From Caldithrix sp. RBG_13_44_9 (GTDB lineage Bacteria > Calditrichota > Calditrichia > RBG-13-44-9), in assembly GCA_001771055.1 (NCBI GenBank), contig MESS01000042.1, positions 361 through 7,856 on the forward strand: a stretch of DNA of 7,496 nt. Direction: 5' to 3'. The translations under genes were made by a program, and so were the position numbers. The notes below the pieces were generated by a model. It ran no database searches, was not told the DNA's origin, and was given only the letters and a program-made list of their open reading frames with translations. Position 1 is the first letter of the stretch, and every line of letters starts with the position of its first letter. Shown in pieces: positions 1 through 6,497 of this stretch.

Positions 1-1533
1 CCATAGCTGCCGGTCCAGGCTGCGGTACTGGATGGCCTCACCGACGTGCTGCGGCAATATCTTTTCCTTTCCTTCCAGATCCGCAATGGTGCGGCTGACC
101 TTTAGAATCCGGTCATAAGCCCGGGCCGATAATCCCAGGCGGGTGATAGCGGTCTTCAACAGTTCCTGGCTTTGAGCATCCAGCTGGCAGTACTTGCGGA
201 TGTCTCTGGACTGCATGTCGGCATTGCAATACAGATGAGGTTTATCTTTAAATCGCTGTAACTGGATTTCCTTAGCCTGCTGCACCCGCTTCCGGATCTG
301 CTCAGACTTTTCGCCGCTCTCATTGCTTGCCAGGTCCCGGTATTGCACCGCCGGAACTTCAATCTGGATATCGATGCGATCTAGCAACGGTCCACTGATC
401 CGGGAAAGATATTTCTGGATCTGCTGGGAGGTGCAGCTGCACTGCTTGTGGGGATCGGTATAGTAACCGCAAGGACAAGGATTCATGGCTGTCACCAGCA
501 TGAAATTGGCCGGGTAGGTGATGGAAAACAACGCCCGGGAAATAGTAACCTTTCCATCTTCCATGGGTTGACGCATCACCTCCAGCACATTCTTCTTGAA
601 TTCCGGAAGTTCATCCAGAAACAGTACCCCATGATGAGCCAGACTTACCTCGCCAGGCCGGGGTAGTCTTCCACCGCCAATAAGGCCAGCATCACTAATC
701 GTATGGTGCGGAGAACGGAATGGCCGGTTAGCTACCAGTGCGCTATTGTCTGGCAGCATTCCGCAGATGGAATGGATCTTGGTGGTTTCCAGTGCTTCTT
801 CCAGGGTGAGGGTGGGCAGAATGGTGGGGAATCGCTTGGCCAACATGGTTTTTCCCGAACCCGGCGGACCGATCATCAGAATATTATGTCCGCCAGCTGC
901 TGCAACTTCCAGCGAACGTTTGACATGTTCCTGTCCTTTGACATCGGAAAAATCGATGAAATGTTGACGATGAACTTCAAAAACCTGTTTCAGGTCGATA
1001 GTAAAGGGTTTGATGTCGATCTGGTTATTCAGAAAGTCCACGGTTTCATTCAGGGAATTGACCGGGAAGACCGGCAGTCCATCCGCCAGTGCCGCTTCCG
1101 GAGCATTTTTCTGCGGCAGGATGATTCCCTGCATTCCCAGTTTGCGGGCTTCCCAGGCTACTGACAAGATCCCATGCACCGGTCGGAGACTGCCATCCAG
1201 AGCCAGTTCACCGAGAATCACATGGTCACCTAATTTCGATTCCGAGACTTTCCCGTTAGCGGCCAGGATGCCAATGGCGATAGGCAGATCATAGGCCGAT
1301 CCTTCCTTGCGGATATCGGCCGGAGCCAGATTAATGGTAATTTTTCTCACCGGGAATTCATACCCGCTGTTGCGGATGGAAGACTGTACTCTTTCCCGAC
1401 TTTCCTTCACTGCTGAATCTGGCAAACCCACCATGGCAAAACCCGGCAGAGTCTTACCTTCCAGGGTTGCTTCCACTTCCACGATGTAGGCATCGATTCC
1501 GATCAAAGCAGCAGAAATGATTCGTGATATCAT
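1..1533 (-). CDS. comM: YifB/ComM family Mg-chelatase-like AAA+ ATPase (3' end at window edge)
   Basis: The reading frame runs from ATG at 1533 to the window edge and gives 511 residues; the last codon is TGG at 3-1, so the stop lies just outside. Family members are about 500-515 residues, so at most a few residues are missing. Visible order: N-terminal ChlI/Lon-S16-like domain (about 15-165, with ITINLAPADIRKEG and YDLPIAIGILAA), then the AAA+ module with Walker A GPPGSGKT (222-229), FRSPHH (272-277), Walker B VLFLDELPEF (303-312), and the C-terminal Mg-chelatase-like domain (about 400-511, ending QYRSLDRQLW). Four cysteines (353, 355, 365, 367) in NPCPCG...CSC form the putative zinc site seen in many family members. 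In naturally competent bacteria ComM is a hexameric helicase promoting branch migration during integration of transformed DNA; a wider recombination role is likely since the gene also occurs in non-competent species. An in-frame stop four codons upstream makes this ATG the only start; no clear Shine-Dalgarno is seen. Confidence 0.95.
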   Translation of the reverse strand, partial: MISRIISAALIGIDAYIVEVEATLEGKTLPGFAMVGLPDSAVKESRERVQSSIRNSGYEFPVRKITINLAPADIRKEGSAYDLPIAIGILAANGKVSESKLGDHVILGELALDGSLRPVHGILSVAWEARKLGMQGIILPQKNAPEAALADGLPVFPVNSLNETVDFLNNQIDIKPFTIDLKQVFEVHRQHFIDFSDVKGQEHVKRSLEVAAAGGHNILMIGPPGSGKTMLAKRFPTILPTLTLEEALETTKIHSICGMLPDNSALVANRPFRSPHHTISDAGLIGGGRLPRPGEVSLAHHGVLFLDELPEFKKNVLEVMRQPMEDGKVTISRALFSITYPANFMLVTAMNPCPCGYYTDPHKQCSCTSQQIQKYLSRISGPLLDRIDIQIEVPAVQYRDLASNESGEKSEQIRKRVQQAKEIQLQRFKDKPHLYCNADMQSRDIRKYCQLDAQSQELLKTAITRLGLSARAYDRILKVSRTIADLEGKEKILPQHVGEAIQYRSLDRQLW

Positions 1534-1581
1534 AGATAGTTGTCAGTTAATAGGTTATAGTTGATAGATTCTAATTAATTT

Positions 1582-1688
1582 GTCATTGTCCCGCTAAGGC
1601 GGGATGGATTCCGGCCACGAGGAATGGAATGACGAAGTAATTTCCTATTATCGTTGTCCTTAGATTCCTTCGCTTCGCTCGGAATGAC
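1582..1688. repeat. Intergenic palindromic repeat bounded by GTCATT / AATGAC
   Basis: The element begins GTCATT (1582-1587) and ends GGAATGAC (1681-1688), with an internal AATGAC at 1628-1633. The left half holds two nested hairpins: TCCCGC/GCGGGA (about 1589-1604) and ATTCC/GGAAT (1608-1612 with 1621-1625). The right half, read on the minus strand, begins GTCATTCCGAGCGAAGCGAA, a sequence style very common in interspersed intergenic repeats of environmental bacterial genomes. There is no transposase and no clear target duplication. It is probably one copy of a multi-copy, non-autonomous palindromic repeat. Confidence 0.7.
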
Positions 1689-1754
1689 TATTAAGATCAT
1701 TTTACAAATGTTTTTCATGAGTAAAATTGATATTATATTAGTCCAAAAATATCT

Positions 1755-1780
1755 GAATGCCCTGCATATCAGTGGCATTC
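1755..1780. repeat. Small inverted repeat, GAATGCC / GGCATTC
   Basis: This is a perfect 7-bp inverted repeat (1755-1761 and 1774-1780) around a 12-base spacer, in the divergent region about 100 bp before the TIM-barrel gene. It could be an operator or a leader hairpin. A T-run follows only after about 13 bases, so it is not a convincing terminator. The rest of 1689-1866 is AT-rich with no gene I can support. Confidence 0.35.
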
Positions 1781-1868
1781 TGGCGATAAAAATTATTTTT
1801 TTAGATTTTACCAAACTCCGTGACAACCCAAATTTAGCATAAATTGATTCAAATTCAAGTAAAAATTT

Positions 1869-1874
1869 GGAGAA
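1869..1874 (+). promoter_or_regulatory. Ribosome binding site deciding the start of the TIM-barrel gene
   Basis: GGAGAA lies 7 bases before GTG at 1882. It overlaps the earlier in-frame TTG at 1867, which therefore cannot use it. This favours the GTG start and a 267-residue product. Confidence 0.65.
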
Positions 1875-1881
1875 GCTGCCT

Positions 1882-2685
1882 GTGAGCATTTTGCTGGGTA
1901 CCGCCAATTCGGTTTCTTATAATCAGGATTATGATCCCCTTGATACCCTGAACTTTACCCGGCAATCTGAATTTGAGATGGTACAGATCTACCTCAATCA
2001 GCAACTGATAGCCGATTCTCAACAGTTAAAAAAAATAAAGAATCATTTACAAAAGCAATCTGCGTTAAGGTGTTTTTTTCATTCCGATATTTCGTTGAGC
2101 AGCCAGCTGTTTTCCAACGATTATTATAAAAATCTATATAGCTATCTGGAGCGTTTTAGTGACTTCCGGATTATTTTCCACTATGATGAAAAAGAAGACC
2201 TGGACAGCATCCTGGGATTCCTGCAAACCATTCAGCGTCCTGCCGGCAAGATTTATATCGAAAATTATTTTCAATTTCGGGGGAAGGCTAAAGCCGAGAA
2301 GAATCTGCGAAAATTTATGGCAATTTTTTCCCTCTCCCAGAATTCCGATAGTATTTTCTATCCGGTGCTGGATATTCCCCGTTTTTTCCAGAGTAAGCTG
2401 GGATTTTCAGCGGAAGAAGCACTGAACTGGTGCTATCAGCTGTTCAATTTTTTCGGGAATCGGAAAATTCCCTTACTACTGCATTTAATCGACTCCAGGA
2501 GTCCCCAGCAGCAAAAGAGTGATTATTGTCCCATTGGCGAGGGGTATATCCCATACTCCAAAATTTTTGGATTTATTAAAAAGAATAATGTAAAGATAGA
2601 AGGAATTATTTTTGAATATCTGGATAAGATCAATACTTTAAAATCCAGGGAAAATCTAAAGAAAATTTTGGGCGAGATAAAATAG
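1882..2685 (+). CDS. TIM-barrel protein, xylose isomerase/AP endonuclease family 2-like
   Basis: The product has 267 residues from GTG at 1882, supported by GGAGAA at 1869-1874; TTG at 1867 would add five residues. The alternating strand/helix pattern and spaced motifs match the AP endonuclease IV/sugar isomerase TIM barrel: FFHSD (H67), IIFHYDEKED (H100), IYIENYF (E127), VLDIPRFF (D164), LLLHLIDSR (H201), CPIGEGYIPY (E220) and IIFEY (E245). These correspond to the strand-end metal positions of that fold. The usual DTCH motif is DIPR, and the DRHxHIGEG motif reads DYCPIGEG, so two or three canonical ligands are lost or replaced; the metal site is probably altered and repair endonuclease activity is doubtful. 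It may be a sugar-phosphate isomerase/epimerase relative or a non-catalytic homologue; the substrate is unknown. The gene stands alone, divergent from comM and convergent with gatD. The 51 bp after its stop shows no clear terminator hairpin. Confidence 0.75.
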   Translation: MSILLGTANSVSYNQDYDPLDTLNFTRQSEFEMVQIYLNQQLIADSQQLKKIKNHLQKQSALRCFFHSDISLSSQLFSNDYYKNLYSYLERFSDFRIIFHYDEKEDLDSILGFLQTIQRPAGKIYIENYFQFRGKAKAEKNLRKFMAIFSLSQNSDSIFYPVLDIPRFFQSKLGFSAEEALNWCYQLFNFFGNRKIPLLLHLIDSRSPQQQKSDYCPIGEGYIPYSKIFGFIKKNNVKIEGIIFEYLDKINTLKSRENLKKILGEIK

Positions 2686-2736
2686 TTCAAAATGGAAATT
2701 GAAATGGACTAAAGCTATACTACCAGAGAGAAATGA

Positions 2737-4119
2737 TTACCGTTTTATCACCCGTAAAAATTCCTCCACCTCTGGGATGCCTCCCTGGTAGATCAGGTAA
2801 CCATTGTAGGGCTCGCGCTCGGTGGTTTCACCAGCGATAGGCGTGAGCATGATCTCCTTCACTTTATCCAGATCTGTGCTTTGTCCCAGTGCCCAGCCTA
2901 ATTTTACATAAGCTACTTCGGGAAGCATATTGGCACAGGGAACCACTCCCAATTCCATAATTTCCCGGCCGGTTTCATATACATACATCTGCACATAACC
3001 CCATAAGGTCTGCACCGTCATATAAATGGCAATTCCTTTCTCATAAGCTCTTTTAAGTGAGGGGTAGAGGGGTTTATTGACATGTCCCAGTCCAGTACCG
3101 GCGATTATAATTCCCCGGTAATTGTTGTCAGTCAGTGAATCGATGATATCCGGCTGCATATTGGGATAATAGTAGACAATGGAAACCCGTTCTTCAAAGT
3201 TGGTGTTAATCAGTACCTCCCGGTCATTTCGGCGATGAATATAATCTGTCCGTAAGGGAGTGATTTTCTGGCGGTCTACCATGGCGATCGGGATATCACC
3301 AATGGTCCGGAAAGTGGAGCGATAACTGGAATGCATCTTTCGCACCCTAGTACCACGATGCAGCAATCCATACTGATCGGAGGTGGGACCGAACATACAG
3401 ACCATGGTTTCGGCAATATCGCTTTCGGCGGCAGTTTTCACGGCATGAATCAGATTGAGGGCGGCATCGGAAGATGGCCGGTCAGAGGAACGCTGGGAAC
3501 CGACCATTACAATTGGTACCGGGGATTTCTGCACCATGAAGGAAAGAATAGCAGCGGTGTGGTGCATGGTATCAGTGCCGTGTCCGATTACGATGCCATG
3601 AATCCCTTTTTCTATCTCCCGGCCAATGGCCTGGGCGGTGCCAACCCATTGTTCCGGTGCCATATTCTCGGAGAAGACTCCATAGAGTTTCTCGGTTTCC
3701 AGATTGCAGATGTCAGCCAGTTCCGGAACCGAGCCATAAAGTTCACCGGGAGAAAAGGCCGGGATAACCGCACCGGTACGATAATCCAGACGGCTGGCAA
3801 TGGTGCCGCCGGTACCCAGCAGTTTTACGTTGGGCTTTTTAGGATCAACAGGAAATTCTTTTTCCGGAATTTTGTAGTGAGCCTCCTTCCGGCCGGTCTC
3901 TATGATTTGATCGATCACTGATACATTGATGCCAATATTGTAGCCATTATGTAATTTCATTACGACATGGTGATTGTCAGCCGTCTCTGAACGGGGAAGA
4001 ATAATTCCCTTAAAGGTTCCCCGCTTGGTGCTCATTTCCACTGCACTCCATACTGAAACCTTGTTTTCTTTTAAAACTGACAGTGCCGGTTCACGATATC
4101 CCTGGTAGTTATCGCTCAT
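2737..4119 (-). CDS. gatD: Glu-tRNA(Gln) amidotransferase subunit D (archaeal-type, asparaginase-like)
   Basis: This 460-residue protein supplies ammonia from glutamine so that GatE can convert Glu-tRNA(Gln) to Gln-tRNA(Gln). An N-terminal small barrel of about 95 residues, with FKGIILPR and LHNGYNIGINV, is the GatD-specific AnsA-like leader domain absent from ordinary L-asparaginases. The asparaginase fold follows: GTGGTIASRLDYRTGAV (102-118; nucleophile T106 by family analogy, Y113), GHGTDTMHHTA (179-189; T182 and D183), VGSQRSSDRPSSDA (206-219) and HRGTRVRKMHSSYR (254-267; K261 as the likely catalytic lysine). All four catalytic positions are present and length is close to archaeal GatD (about 420-460). 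The start overlaps the last 11 bp of gatE, implying translational coupling and a fixed subunit ratio. A stand-alone asparaginase is unlikely given the N-terminal domain and the adjoining gatE. Confidence 0.95.
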   Translation of the reverse strand: MSDNYQGYREPALSVLKENKVSVWSAVEMSTKRGTFKGIILPRSETADNHHVVMKLHNGYNIGINVSVIDQIIETGRKEAHYKIPEKEFPVDPKKPNVKLLGTGGTIASRLDYRTGAVIPAFSPGELYGSVPELADICNLETEKLYGVFSENMAPEQWVGTAQAIGREIEKGIHGIVIGHGTDTMHHTAAILSFMVQKSPVPIVMVGSQRSSDRPSSDAALNLIHAVKTAAESDIAETMVCMFGPTSDQYGLLHRGTRVRKMHSSYRSTFRTIGDIPIAMVDRQKITPLRTDYIHRRNDREVLINTNFEERVSIVYYYPNMQPDIIDSLTDNNYRGIIIAGTGLGHVNKPLYPSLKRAYEKGIAIYMTVQTLWGYVQMYVYETGREIMELGVVPCANMLPEVAYVKLGWALGQSTDLDKVKEIMLTPIAGETTEREPYNGYLIYQGGIPEVEEFLRVIKR

Positions 4120-6061
4120 TTATTTCTCCCTTTAAGTGCTCCCATAATAGTCTGGAGACCAGTTTGCCCGGAGTTCTGCCGCGCAGAGTTTCCATTATCT
4201 TACGCATCAGGTAATGATGTTTTTTCTCGATAGTGGTAAAAGCGGGCAATTTTTCCTGACAGATTTGCTTAATGATTTCCTTTACCAGCCGATCGGTTTT
4301 TCTTTTATCTGATTTTATCTCATGATGTGATTCAGGCAATGGAAGGATGGATCCTTTATCTCCCTGCAGAAAATCAGTAATTATTTTATCACCATTTTCC
4401 AACAGGGTCGAAAATTTATCAGCAGCAGCAAAAAACTCATCCCAGATATTCTCGGTAAATTTAGATACCGGCTGGCCAGCTCTTTTCCAGGCCGTCGTTT
4501 TTTCGAACAGATATCTGGCAATCTGTACTGCCGGTATTTTATAGCGTTTCACCAACTGTTCAAAATAAATGGCTTTGGGCGAAGAGGCGATAGCGATTAA
4601 AAGATGTTCTGGCACACCCCACTCCCGGTATTTTTCCAGGCGGTTCCAGAATGGATCCGGAACCAGCTCTCTGATGCGGTTCAGGTGCTGATCGGTAATT
4701 TCCAGCGGTGGCAGGTCAGTATCAGGATACATCCGGTCGGGTCCTGGTAAAATCCTTTCGAATCCGTTGGTTCCATCTATTAGCGCCTGTCTGGTTTCGC
4801 TGGGAATGCCGATAGTAGCCTCCCTGGCTCTGATGCTGATTTCATTGGCGCCGGTTCTGACATCCTCTTTATTCCCCCAGACCAGAACCAGGGCATCCTC
4901 GGGACCGGCACTGAGATGTTTACGGATTTTTTGCCAGGTAAAACTGTCGATGGTTTCCTCAGTGCTTTCGGAGGTGGTGATGTTGGGAAGTCGACTAAGG
5001 CAGGCAACTACCCGTACTCGGTCGGAGATCTCCTTGGAGAATACTTTATCAGTCTGGGTAGACTGACTCAGGATTCCGGCAAATCCTTTCAGGTTGACGC
5101 AGTGAATTTCCTCCTGTCGCTGCAGAGCCTGCTGGAGTGGTTCCCAGGAAGTCCTGGAGAGCAGATTGGTTACATTGGCTGAGCTGGATTGAAAGGTTTT
5201 CTCGGTAATTCTCCGTCGATGAAGCTCCTGGCGGATCTGCAGCAGCGAATATTGCCGGCGGGCTTCGTTGTAAATCAGACGGGGTAGATAGGGAATGCGG
5301 GACACCCCTTTTATTTCCACCCGGGTGCCGCCAGTAACGCTCACATTTACATCCTGGCGGGCAGCTCCGATTCCGGTGCGGACCTTCCCGGTGCTTCTGA
5401 CGGTCCAGCGCAGAATATTGGCGACATCAGCTACTTCGGCAGGAGTGTGCATGTCTGCTTGGGTCACCATTTCGATCAATGGCATACCGAGACGATCGGT
5501 GCGGTAGATCCGTAAATGTCCAACATCCGAGACTTCACGGCAGGCATCTTCTTCCAATCCCAGCTGGATAAGTCCTATCTTTCTATCTTTATAAGGAATC
5601 CATCCCTCCACACCCACAATAGTGGTTCTCTGGAATCCGGTGGGAATACTTCCGTCCAGGTATTGTTTGCGGGAAATATGCAATTCACTTACCAGCTGGT
5701 AATTCAACAGCATGGCAATTTCCAGGGCGATATCCAGTGATTCCTGATCTAACATGAAGGGTGGGGTATCGTCCATTTCGTAGGTGCAGACAGTTTCATG
5801 ATTGATTTGGTAGATTATTTCTTTTTTAGTTTTAAATTCCATCAAGGCGGTGCCGTCATATTCACCCAGTTCGGAAAGGGTTGGGCGCATATGGCGTAAT
5901 ATTTCCGCATCATAAATTTCAGTGTATCGTCCGGCCGGACAGCGGCAGAACAATTTTTTTCTGGTAAACAATTGCTGGTGAATTTCCAATCCGACTTTGA
6001 GTCCGATAGCAGCGTAATCTGCATCAGTCATTTCTTCGAAGGGCTTGAGGGTTTTAATCAT
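4109..6061 (-). CDS. gatE: Glu-tRNA(Gln) amidotransferase subunit E (archaeal-type)
   Basis: This 650-residue protein is the tRNA-binding, ATP-dependent transamidase subunit of GatDE; it activates the misacylated Glu on tRNA(Gln) and uses ammonia from GatD. The cradle domain carries GLKVGLEIHQQL (20-31), DGSIPTGFQRT (136-146), LGLEEDA (167-173), YRTDRLGMPLIEM (186-198) and RTGIGAARQDVNVS...RVEIKGV (228-253). An insertion at about 295-420 (NVTNLL, LKGFAGIL, STEETIDSF) matches the AspRS-like GAD domain that separates GatE from GatB. RMYPDTDLPPLEI (443-455) returns to the cradle, and the helical and YqeY-like tail (about 465-650) ends with the GRTPGKLVSRLL motif. Archaeal GatE is about 610-640 residues, so this looks full length. 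An in-frame stop six codons upstream leaves ATG at 6061 as the start, with AGGA 6 bases before it. It is the first gene of the pair with gatD. Confidence 0.96.
   Translation of the reverse strand: MIKTLKPFEEMTDADYAAIGLKVGLEIHQQLFTRKKLFCRCPAGRYTEIYDAEILRHMRPTLSELGEYDGTALMEFKTKKEIIYQINHETVCTYEMDDTPPFMLDQESLDIALEIAMLLNYQLVSELHISRKQYLDGSIPTGFQRTTIVGVEGWIPYKDRKIGLIQLGLEEDACREVSDVGHLRIYRTDRLGMPLIEMVTQADMHTPAEVADVANILRWTVRSTGKVRTGIGAARQDVNVSVTGGTRVEIKGVSRIPYLPRLIYNEARRQYSLLQIRQELHRRRITEKTFQSSSANVTNLLSRTSWEPLQQALQRQEEIHCVNLKGFAGILSQSTQTDKVFSKEISDRVRVVACLSRLPNITTSESTEETIDSFTWQKIRKHLSAGPEDALVLVWGNKEDVRTGANEISIRAREATIGIPSETRQALIDGTNGFERILPGPDRMYPDTDLPPLEITDQHLNRIRELVPDPFWNRLEKYREWGVPEHLLIAIASSPKAIYFEQLVKRYKIPAVQIARYLFEKTTAWKRAGQPVSKFTENIWDEFFAAADKFSTLLENGDKIITDFLQGDKGSILPLPESHHEIKSDKRKTDRLVKEIIKQICQEKLPAFTTIEKKHHYLMRKIMETLRGRTPGKLVSRLLWEHLKGEINER
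4126..4131 (-). promoter_or_regulatory. gatD ribosome binding site inside the end of gatE
   Basis: On the minus strand AGGGAG ends 6 bases before the gatD ATG at 4119. It lies within the last codons of gatE, so gatD initiation is embedded in gatE translation. This supports both the chosen start and translational coupling. Confidence 0.8.
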
Positions 6062-6067
6062 ACCTGT

Positions 6068-6071
6068 TCCT
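6068..6071 (-). promoter_or_regulatory. gatE ribosome binding site
   Basis: AGGA on the minus strand, with a 6-base spacer to ATG at 6061, supports the gatE start. The 210 bp between here and the terminator-like hairpin at 6279 is AT-rich; I see no ORF and no promoter hexamers good enough to call. Confidence 0.6.
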
Positions 6072-6278
6072 GACGATCAGTTCTCTGGATGAATGCCATC
6101 TCATGATCGGTTTTTTTCAAATAAATAATAGCAGACTTTTATGAAATCCTGGACTGCCATTGATAAAAAGATCACTAAAAATTTCAGGATGATCCCTTCT
6201 CAAATCAAGCGAAATGAATTTAATAACCAGGGTAAGAACAGATAGAAGAGGGAAATAACTGATCAGTAATGATAAAAT

Positions 6279-6359
6279 AAAAAGACGGGCTGTACAAAAT
6301 GCGAGGAGGCACTCAAAACCGGAGGTTCTTCCCGGCAGCTACTTTGTTACAGCCCATCT
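6279..6359 (-). terminator. Long hairpin with T-tract in the gatE leader (intrinsic terminator, attenuator or small RNA end)
   Basis: Read on the minus strand, 6359-6341 pairs with 6300-6283 to form an 18-bp stem with a single bulged A, including GGGCTGTA/TACAGCCC. The stem runs straight into TTTTTATTTT (6283-6274). Two pairs are G-U in the minus-strand RNA (6356 with 6286, 6342 with 6299) but would be A-C mismatches in a plus-strand RNA; with the T-tract, this sets the strand. The 40-base apical part is GC-rich and can itself fold (CCGG/CCGG or AACC/GGTT), and it contains two CCTCC motifs. It lies 139 bases after the stop of the membrane protein gene and 222 bases before gatE. The size is unusual for a simple terminator; a small structured RNA ending here or a leader attenuator are alternatives. 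A MITE is less likely, as no flanking duplication is seen. Confidence 0.6.
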
Positions 6360-6371
6360 GTTGATATTACC

Positions 6372-6427
6372 ACCAGCGGATTGGGCTGGTTCCCTGGAAT
6401 TAAAATCAATTTTGGATATTAAAGCCC
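6372..6427 (-). promoter_or_regulatory. Alternative-pairing segments upstream of the terminator-like hairpin
   Basis: On the minus strand, segment 1 GGGCT (6427-6423) can pair with segment 2 AGCCC (6387-6383). Segment 2, extended to CAGCCCA (6388-6382), can instead pair with TGGGCTG (6356-6350), which is part of the 5' arm of the 6283-6359 stem. A local hairpin ACCAGC/GCTGGT (6390-6385 with 6377-6372) also competes for segment 2. The layout is like a leader attenuator, but it is inferred from sequence complementarity only. Confidence 0.3.
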
Positions 6428-6441
6428 GGGGAAAATGAGTG

Positions 6442-6463
6442 ATCTGAAAAATATTTATCAGAT
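6442..6463 (-). other. AT-rich hairpin after the membrane protein gene
   Basis: A perfect 6-bp inverted repeat ATCTGA/TCAGAT with a 10-base AT-rich loop begins 35 bases after the stop codon at 6498. It lacks a T-tract directly after it on the minus strand, so it is at best a weak terminator or an RNA 3'-end processing structure. Confidence 0.3.
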
Positions 6464-6497
6464 TTAATAGTAAGTGGTTTGGAGAAGAAGAGGGAAG

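Noticed and set aside
703..1164. Plus-strand 153-codon open frame
   Set aside because: It is antisense to comM, whose Walker A and B motifs lie in this stretch; it has no recognisable protein features.
1720..1845. Plus-strand 41-codon small ORF starting MSKIDIILVQ
   Set aside because: It has no Shine-Dalgarno before the ATG, is AT-rich with low-complexity composition, and spans the inverted repeat at 1755-1780; coding is not supported.
1575..1907. Minus-strand 110-codon open frame across the repeat region
   Set aside because: Most of it translates the palindromic repeat (giving PSEAKESK-like sequence seen whenever this repeat type is translated), and it overlaps the start of the well-supported TIM-barrel gene.
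3331..3921. Plus-strand 196-codon open frame
   Set aside because: It is antisense to gatD, covering its catalytic motifs; it arises from the codon use of the real gene.
6283..6359. MITE or insertion-sequence remnant with GGGCTGTA terminal inverted repeats
   Set aside because: The termini resemble some insertion-sequence ends, but no target duplication is visible, and the G-U pairs with an adjoining T-tract fit an RNA hairpin better. Copy number could still revive this idea.
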